NCBI GenBank assembly: GCA_003538495.1
Contig: DPSD01000351.1
Coordinates: 1 to 11,483, forward strand
Length of the DNA: 11,483 nucleotides
Direction: 5' to 3'
Source: Accumulibacter sp.
Lineage (GTDB): Bacteria; Pseudomonadota; Gammaproteobacteria; Burkholderiales; Rhodocyclaceae
Shown here in pieces: positions 6,336 through 11,483 of this stretch (its first letter is position 1; each line of letters starts with the position of its first letter). The notes under the pieces are model-generated. The model was not told where the DNA came from, ran no database searches, and saw only the letters and a list, made by a program, of their open reading frames with translations. A program made the position numbers and the translations under genes.

Positions 6336-7102
6336 CAGTCGGCCAGCTCGGCGCTTACCGGCGCGTGGTCCGACGGTCGCTCGAGCTTGCGCAGCGCACG
6401 CTCGACTCCGGCTGCCGTGCAGCGCCGGGCGAGCGCTTCGGAAAGAAGAATGTGGTCGATGCGCAGCCCGCGGTTCTTCTGGAAACCGAGCATTCGGTAG
6501 TCCCACCACGAAAAGGTCTTCTCGGGCTGCTCGAAGAGGCGAAAACTGTCTTTCAGACCGAGCCCCAGGAGGCTCTGGAAAGCCGCGCGCTCGCCCGGCG
6601 AACAGAGGATCTGCCCGGCCCATTGCTGCGGGTCATGAACGTCACGGTCGTCCGGAGCGATGTTGAAATCGCCGGCCAGCACCAGCCGCGGATTCGCCGC
6701 CAGTCGCTCGGCGAGCCATCGGGTCAGCGCCGCCAGCCATTCGAGCTTGTAGGCGTATTTGTCGCTACCGACCGCCTGGCCATTCGGCACATAGGCGCAG
6801 ACCACGCCAATTCCACCGATCCTCGCCGCCAGCAGGCGTTTTTGCGGATCCGGGTAATGCGGGTTGCCGGCGACGATCTCGGTCGGCTGTTCGCGCGCCA
6901 GCAGGGCGACGCCGTTGTACGTTTTCTGTCCGGAGTAGACGACGTGATAGCCGGTGTCCTCGATTTCCTGCCGCGGGAAGCAAGGGTCGTCGAGTTTGGT
7001 TTCCTGCAGGCAGACGACGTCGGGCTGCTGTATCGCCAGCCAGTCGAGCAGCTGCGGCAGGCGGACCTTTAGGGAGTTGACGTTCCAGCTGGCTATTTTC
7101 AT
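6335..7102 (-). CDS. exoA/xthA: Exonuclease III family AP endonuclease
   Basis: This DNA base-excision repair enzyme cleaves 5' to abasic sites and removes 3' blocking groups with a divalent metal. The 255-residue protein has the exonuclease-endonuclease-phosphatase fold. Visible catalytic residues are N7 and E34 (CLQETK), Y104 (AYVPNG), D145 and N147 (GDFNIAP), D216 (LRIDHIL) and H246 (PSDHAPV), which match E. coli XthA N7, E34, Y109, D151, N153, D229 and H259. The start is ATG 7102, giving the family N-terminus MKIASWNVNSLKVRL, with AGGA four bases upstream. A TTG at 7114 in frame, with its own AGGA at 6 bases, would add four residues. The stop shares one base with the regulator's ATG, so the two genes form a coupled pair. 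Confidence 0.96.
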   Translation of the reverse strand: MKIASWNVNSLKVRLPQLLDWLAIQQPDVVCLQETKLDDPCFPRQEIEDTGYHVVYSGQKTYNGVALLAREQPTEIVAGNPHYPDPQKRLLAARIGGIGVVCAYVPNGQAVGSDKYAYKLEWLAALTRWLAERLAANPRLVLAGDFNIAPDDRDVHDPQQWAGQILCSPGERAAFQSLLGLGLKDSFRLFEQPEKTFSWWDYRMLGFQKNRGLRIDHILLSEALARRCTAAGVERALRKLERPSDHAPVSAELAD

Positions 7103-7204
7103 GGGGTCCTGCAATCGTGGTCCTGCGATCGGGTAGCGATGAGGTCTGGGTCTGGCCGGGCGGTGTTGGCCGGCGCCTTCGGCAACGCATCAGGCTACCC
7201 CAGG

Positions 7205-7219
7205 TGGCACATTGTGCCA
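7205..7219. promoter_or_regulatory. Perfect dyad upstream of exoA, possible operator
   Basis: TGGCACATTGTGCCA is a perfect 7+1+7 palindrome in the 199-base gap (7103-7301) between the pump gene's stop and exoA. On the minus strand it contains CACAAT, a 4 of 6 match to a -10 box, with TTTCCC 17 bases upstream as a poor -35, so a repressor here could block a promoter for exoA and the regulator. The gap otherwise holds a bulged inverted repeat at 7165-7186 and nothing else I can identify; no T-run terminator for the pump gene is seen. The single-base centre makes an RNA hairpin unlikely. Confidence 0.35.
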
Positions 7220-7301
7220 GCCCTCGTCGAATCGGGAAACCGCGCTGTTCGAGAGGCGACCTCGCTGCCGCTTGTCGCTCGCGCCACCGGCCCCATGGCA
7301 C

Positions 7302-10300
7302 TCATTGCTGGCGTCGCCAGCTGCTCCAGAAGGACGCTCGCGTCGCCGGCCGGCGTTCGCGCATGAACGCCAGATAGAGCAGCGGCACGGCAAACAGCGT
7401 CAGCACCGTCGAGAAGGTCAGCCCCCAGACGATGCTCGACGCCACCGGTCCCCACAGCAGGCTCTTGCCGCCGATCCCGAAGGCCAGCGAGAACAGGCCG
7501 CCGATGGTCGTCGTGGTAGTGATCACGATCGGCACGACGCGCCGGCGCGAGGCCAGGATCAGCGCATGCATGCTGCTCATGCCACGCTGGCGGCGGTCGT
7601 TGGCGGCGTCGATCAGGACGATCGCCGAGTTGACGCCGATGCCGGTCAGGGCGATCACCCCGTACAGCGTGTATAGCGATAGCGGGTTGCCCGACAGCGC
7701 CAGCCCGAAGGCGACGCCGGTGAAGGCCAGCGGCACGGTGACCAGGATCATCAGCGGCTGCCAGTAACTGGCAAACTGCGCCGCGAGGATCAGGTAGATG
7801 AGCCCGACGCCGAGCAGGAACAGGATCTTCATCGCCGCCAGGCTTTCCTCGATATCCTCGAGTTCGCCGGAGAAATCGAGGCTGACGCCGGGATGGCCGG
7901 CGCGGATCCGCTCCCACGCGCTGGCGATGATGGCGTTGGCCGCCGCGGTGTCGGTGCGCTCCTTGTCCAGGTTGGCTTCGACGGTGATCGTGCGGCGCAG
8001 GTTGTAATGACGGATGAAGCCGCGTCCGGGCGAGATCTCCTGCGCGACCAGCGCGCCCAGGCGGGTAATCTGGCCATCCGGCAGGGCGATCGGCTCGTTC
8101 AGAAAGGTCGCCGGGTCGAGCCGCGCGCTCCGCTCCGAGCGTACTCGCAGCTCGATCTTGTCGCCCTCGTCGCGGGTGAAAGCGACCACCTCGCCGTCGA
8201 TCGCGATGCGCACCTGCCGAGCCAGCTGCGCGGCGTTCAAACCCGCCTTGCGCAAGGCGTCGCGATCAAGCCGCAGGGTCAGCTGCGGGCGGCCGGGAAC
8301 ATTGTCGTCCTGGACGTCGCGGGCGCCGGGGATGCTCGCGGCGATCTCCTTCAGCGCGTCGGCAGCGGCCTGCAAGCGGCCAAAGTCGTCGCCGCGCACC
8401 TTGACGCTGATCGCCTTGCCTGCCGGTGGCCCGCCGGAGAGCACGGTAAAGCTCTTGCGCGCCAGCCCGGGTACCGCTTCGACGGCGGCGCGCATCTCCT
8501 CGACCGTTTCGCTCACCCCGCGCGCGCCCCTGACGAGCGGATTGAGCGAAACGATGACCTGCCCGTAAGGGTCACCGTAGAGCGGTTCGGTATCGGTGAA
8601 CTTGACGCCGGCGTTGGCATAGACCGAGCGTGCTTCGCCGCTCACGCCGATCCCGTGCAGCTGGCTGCGGACCACCTGCTCGACCGCCTGGGTCTCGGTA
8701 CGGGTATCTTCGAGCGTTGCCGTCGCCGGCATGTCAACGTTGACGTAGATGATTCGCATCGGGTCGAAAGCGAAGAACTGCACCCGCACAACGCCGCCGG
8801 CGATCAGCCCGACGGCCGCGACAACGCACGCCAGAGCCAGCGCCGCAAATCGTTTCGGCCGCCGCAGCACGTACGCCAGCGCCTGCCCGTAGCGCAGCCG
8901 GATACGGCGATTGAAGTCCTTGCGCCAGAGTTGCAGGGGTGACGGCCGGTCGAGACGCAGGCCGCTGGCGACGACATGCACCGGCATCATCCAGAACGCC
9001 TCGACCAGCGAAATCAGCAGCGCCAGGGTGACCACGAAGGGAATGATGAACATGAATTTGCCGACGATTCCCGGCAGCAGCATCAGCGGCAGGAAAGCGG
9101 CCATGGTCGTCGCCACCGACGCCAGCACCGGTGCCCACACCTCGCCGATCGCGTCAAGGCTGGCCTGCAGCGCCTGCTGCCCGCGCTCGATTCGATAGTA
9201 GGTCGCCTCGACGATCACCACCGCGTCGTCGACCAGCAGCCCCAGCGCGATGACCACCCCGAGCAGCACCGAGACATTGACCGTGTGGCCCATCGCGGCG
9301 AGCACGGCGAAGGTGCCGAGCAGCGAGAACGGGATCCCCAGCGACACCAGCACGCCGATCCGGCCGCCGAGAAACAGCCAGCAGACGGCGAGCACCATGA
9401 TCACGCCGTAGAGCGCGTTGGTCTGCATCACGCCGATCGCGTCCCGGGTCGGGATCGTCTGGTCGTCGGCCAGCGTCAGCTGCAGGCCGCTGGCGGCGAG
9501 CACGGCGTTCTCCCGGTCGATCAGGCTGCGCAGGCGGTCGACCAGTTCCAGCGTATTGCTGCCGGCTTTCTTGTTGATCGACAGCGAAATCGCGTCGCGG
9601 CCGTCGGTCGACGCGTACTGCGTTGCCGGCGCGCGCGCGCGCTCGATGCGCGCGACTTCGTCCAGCCGCGCCGAGAGCTCGGGGCGCGACGCCGAGCGGA
9701 CCGGCAGCGTGGCCAGCGACTCGGGGTCGGTGAACACCCCCTTGACGCCGACCGACCAGGCGCTGCCCTGGCCTTTCAGTGTGCCGCCGGAAACGTCGCG
9801 GTACCAGGCCTGCACGCTGTCGGCGACGTCGGTGCTGGTCAGTCCGCGCGCCGCCAGTGCCTGCGGGTTGACGCTGATCAATAGCTCCGGGTCGCGCAGC
9901 CCGGAAGCGATGACGCTGTCCACGCCGTTCATCCGTTCCAGATCGGTCTTGATGCGGCGCGCGTTAAGGCGCAGCGTCTCGTCGTCGGCCTGCCCGACCA
10001 GCAGGATCGACGCCGTCGGAAAGCCGTTGGAAGTGGTGATTTCCATCACCAGCGGGTCCTTGGCCTCGGGTGGCAACTCGGATTTGGCCTTGTTCTGTAT
10101 TTCGCGACGCAGGTCGTTCATCCGCTTGTCGAAATTGCGCTCGGAAATCTCGCGAAAGCGAACCAGAATCGTCGAGATGTTCTCGCGCGACGTCGAGATC
10201 ACGAAGCGGACGTCGGCAACGCCCTTGATGCCGTCTTCGAGCGGGTTGGTCACCAGCCGCTCGACCTCTTCGGCGCTCGAACCCGGCAGCAGCGTGGTGA

Positions 10301-10439
10301 TGTTCACCCAGTTGAAATTGATTTCGGGGTCCTGTTCGCGCGGCATCGTCAGGTAGCTGAGCAGCCCCAGCAGCAGTACCACCGCAAAGGCGACATTTGC
10401 CAGCGGATGGTTCGAGATCAGCGCGCGCATCAGCTTCAT
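7302..10439 (-). CDS. RND efflux pump, HAE1 (AcrB-like) family permease
   Basis: This inner-membrane, proton-driven antiporter works as a trimer and passes substrates through a periplasmic adaptor to an outer-membrane channel. At 1045 residues it is nearly the size of AcrB (1049). Seen: TM1 at about residues 10-32; the periplasmic porter domain starting after TMPREQDPEINF; TM2-TM6 at about 340-490; a second porter domain after about residue 560; and TM8-TM12 to the end. The TM4 motif GLLVDDAVVIVE holds the proton-relay pair D404/D405 (AcrB D407/D408). In TM10, IGVNSAIVLID puts N937 where AcrB has K940. An arginine run (ASRRRVVPIVI) lies near AcrB R971. The start ATG 10439 is 15 bases after the adaptor stop with a weak AGGGCAGG upstream; ATG 10430 is possible. 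The substrate cannot be told from sequence. Confidence 0.95.
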   Translation of the reverse strand: MKLMRALISNHPLANVAFAVVLLLGLLSYLTMPREQDPEINFNWVNITTLLPGSSAEEVERLVTNPLEDGIKGVADVRFVISTSRENISTILVRFREISERNFDKRMNDLRREIQNKAKSELPPEAKDPLVMEITTSNGFPTASILLVGQADDETLRLNARRIKTDLERMNGVDSVIASGLRDPELLISVNPQALAARGLTSTDVADSVQAWYRDVSGGTLKGQGSAWSVGVKGVFTDPESLATLPVRSASRPELSARLDEVARIERARAPATQYASTDGRDAISLSINKKAGSNTLELVDRLRSLIDRENAVLAASGLQLTLADDQTIPTRDAIGVMQTNALYGVIMVLAVCWLFLGGRIGVLVSLGIPFSLLGTFAVLAAMGHTVNVSVLLGVVIALGLLVDDAVVIVEATYYRIERGQQALQASLDAIGEVWAPVLASVATTMAAFLPLMLLPGIVGKFMFIIPFVVTLALLISLVEAFWMMPVHVVASGLRLDRPSPLQLWRKDFNRRIRLRYGQALAYVLRRPKRFAALALACVVAAVGLIAGGVVRVQFFAFDPMRIIYVNVDMPATATLEDTRTETQAVEQVVRSQLHGIGVSGEARSVYANAGVKFTDTEPLYGDPYGQVIVSLNPLVRGARGVSETVEEMRAAVEAVPGLARKSFTVLSGGPPAGKAISVKVRGDDFGRLQAAADALKEIAASIPGARDVQDDNVPGRPQLTLRLDRDALRKAGLNAAQLARQVRIAIDGEVVAFTRDEGDKIELRVRSERSARLDPATFLNEPIALPDGQITRLGALVAQEISPGRGFIRHYNLRRTITVEANLDKERTDTAAANAIIASAWERIRAGHPGVSLDFSGELEDIEESLAAMKILFLLGVGLIYLILAAQFASYWQPLMILVTVPLAFTGVAFGLALSGNPLSLYTLYGVIALTGIGVNSAIVLIDAANDRRQRGMSSMHALILASRRRVVPIVITTTTTIGGLFSLAFGIGGKSLLWGPVASSIVWGLTFSTVLTLFAVPLLYLAFMRERRPATRASFWSSWRRQQ
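9629..9642. repeat. (GC)7 dinucleotide tract inside the RND pump gene
   Basis: Fourteen bases of uninterrupted alternating GC encode part of an Arg/Ala run (ERARAPAT) in the first porter domain. Such tracts can slip or adopt Z-DNA, but the reading frame is intact here and the tract may be simple high-GC codon choice. Confidence 0.6.
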
Positions 10440-10454
10440 CGTCTGCGGCCTGCC

Positions 10455-11483
10455 CTATCTGATCGCCGCGCCGTCTTGCAGGGTCGCCTGGCCGCGCACC
10501 ACCAGGCGCGTCCCGGCCGGCAGGCTGACCGCCGCCGCCCGCCCTTCCTGCGCGCCGGGCAGCGCCACGAAGCGCGCGACCTTGCCCTGCTGTACGAAGA
10601 CGCCGATCGCGTCGCCGCGCCGCACCAGTACTTGCGCCGGCAGGTGCGGCTGCGGCTCGTTCCAGAGCACGCGGCCGTCGCTTCCCGGCGGCACCGGCGA
10701 TGCCGCGCCGCTGGCAAAACGCAAGCGCACTTCCTGCGTGCGCGCCGGCGCCGAAACCGTGCCACCGACGCGCAGCAGGCGCAGCGGGTAGCTTTGCCCG
10801 CGGGTCTCGAAAACGATCTCGCGGGCGCGGCGCAGCCCGGCGACGTCGGCCGGCGCGATCTTCGCGCTGACTTCGGCGGCACCGGTTTCGGCGAGGACGT
10901 AGAGGACGCTTCCCGGCGTGACGACTTCGCCGGTCTGCGCCAGGCGCTCCATGACGCTGGCCGCAAACGGCGCGCGCAGGGTCGCTTTCGCCAGCTGGCG
11001 CTGGGCGGTCGCCAGCTGCGCACGATTCGCCGCCAGCTCGCTGCGCTGCAGCGCCACTTCGGTGTCGCGCTGCGCCTGCGCCTCCTGCGAGAAGAAACCC
11101 TGAGCGACCAGCGCCTTCGAGCGCTCGCGTTGTTGCTCGGCCTGCTTGAGGCGTGCCACCGAGCCGTCCACCGCCGCCTGCGCCTGCTGAACGGCCAGCC
11201 GGAAGTCGGCCGGGTCGATTTCGACCAGCACCTCGCCCTTGCTGACCGTGCTGCCGGCTTCGACCGTCCAGCGCCGGAGAACGCCGGTCACCTCGGCGGA
11301 GATCCTGGACTCGTTGCGCGGGATGACGCTGGCCGCGATTTCGCGCTGCGGGTGGATGACGACCGCGCTGATCGGCTCGGTCGCGATGCTGACCGCTGGC
11401 GCTTTCGCGGCGGCCGGCGCGGTCTGGGCGCGCGCCGCCGGCAAGGCGGCGAGTAGCAGGCAGGCCAGGAAGAGCGCGGCCGG
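10455..11483 (-). CDS. RND efflux periplasmic adaptor (HlyD/AcrA-type membrane fusion protein), 5' partial
   Basis: This periplasmic protein links the RND pump to an outer-membrane channel. The frame is open to the window edge, so the start codon is missing; 342 residues are visible. The first residues form the hydrophobic core of a signal peptide (FLACLLLAALPAARA, cleavage likely before QTAP), so only a few residues are lost and the TTG at 11444 is not the start. The domains then follow in adaptor order. A half-lipoyl segment (SAEVTGVLRRWTVEAGSTV, then KGEVLVEIDPADF) comes first. A long Gln/Ala-rich helical hairpin follows (QQAQAAVDGSVARLKQAEQQ onward). The second lipoyl half is LRAPFAASVMERLAQTGEVV with PGSVLYVL, and beta-barrel and membrane-proximal domains end the protein. 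The gene is followed 15 bases later by the pump gene, clearly one operon. No outer-membrane channel or regulator is visible in the window. Confidence 0.93.
   Translation of the reverse strand, partial: PAALFLACLLLAALPAARAQTAPAAAKAPAVSIATEPISAVVIHPQREIAASVIPRNESRISAEVTGVLRRWTVEAGSTVSKGEVLVEIDPADFRLAVQQAQAAVDGSVARLKQAEQQRERSKALVAQGFFSQEAQAQRDTEVALQRSELAANRAQLATAQRQLAKATLRAPFAASVMERLAQTGEVVTPGSVLYVLAETGAAEVSAKIAPADVAGLRRAREIVFETRGQSYPLRLLRVGGTVSAPARTQEVRLRFASGAASPVPPGSDGRVLWNEPQPHLPAQVLVRRGDAIGVFVQQGKVARFVALPGAQEGRAAAVSLPAGTRLVVRGQATLQDGAAIR

Noticed and set aside
6336..6623. N-terminal extension of the Crp/Fnr regulator to 6623, which would embed 96 more codons in exoA
   Set aside because: The extension has no similarity to the family and overlaps exoA in another frame; ATG 6335 gives a standard-length 225-residue protein and a coupled TGATG junction.
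7106..7133. Imperfect tandem repeat of about 14 bases at the exoA start (GTCCTGCAATCGTG / GTCCTGCGATCGGG)
   Set aside because: Only two copies with two mismatches; it duplicates an AGGA ribosome-site-like element but no function can be argued.
7165..7186. Bulged GC-rich inverted repeat as a terminator for the RND operon
   Set aside because: There is no T-run on the minus strand, the stem needs a bulge, and it lies more than 110 bases past the stop.
7205..7219. Sigma-54 promoter (TGGCAC ... GC) at the exoA upstream dyad
   Set aside because: The spacing between GG and GC is 8 bases rather than the required 10, and no TTGC block follows.
7893..9884. Long plus-strand open frames (7893-8942 and 8976-9884) and 10407-11456 opposite the RND pump and adaptor
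   Set aside because: The sense strand encodes clear RND and adaptor proteins; the antisense products are His/Arg/Asp-rich low-complexity shadows.

Overview
This is GC-rich Gram-negative chromosomal DNA. The outer-membrane assembly gene block, the RND efflux genes and the protein flavour point to a betaproteobacterium. A Rhodocyclales-type organism, possibly near Accumulibacter, Azoarcus or Dechloromonas, is a guess from protein style only. All genes are densely packed with no mobile element, RNA gene, CRISPR array or gene-free stretch over 300 bases. Coding density is high on both strands; the many long antisense frames are GC-driven shadows.

Left part (1-5276, + strand): the conserved block lptD (5' end outside the window), surA, pdxA and ksgA/rsmA. 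SurA is the periplasmic chaperone that delivers outer-membrane beta-barrels such as LptD. PdxA (vitamin B6 synthesis) overlaps surA by 4 bases and starts at TTG behind a strong Shine-Dalgarno sequence. KsgA dimethylates 16S rRNA. The apaG/apaH genes that follow ksgA in E. coli are absent.

Middle part (5277-7301, - strand): reading leftwards, exoA (exonuclease III type AP endonuclease), a Crp/Fnr-family regulator whose ATG overlaps the exoA stop by one base, and a small DUF2892 membrane protein gene. The 106-base gap upstream of the DUF2892 gene holds a near-perfect dyad matching the CRP-type pattern TGTRA-N6-TCACA. It is centred 41.5 bases upstream of the start site implied by a -10-like hexamer. 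The regulator's recognition helix keeps the R-E-x-x-x-R pattern, but its ligand-binding cassette lacks the cAMP signature and carries two cysteines instead. This looks like a compact cysteine-based sensor, operator and membrane-target module, and is the most interesting part of the window.

Right part (7302-11483, - strand): a two-gene efflux operon, a periplasmic adaptor (5' end outside the window) followed 15 bases later by a 1045-residue HAE1-type RND pump. No outer-membrane channel gene is visible. The 199-base gap between the pump and exoA contains a perfect 15-base dyad that may be an operator for the exoA-regulator operon.
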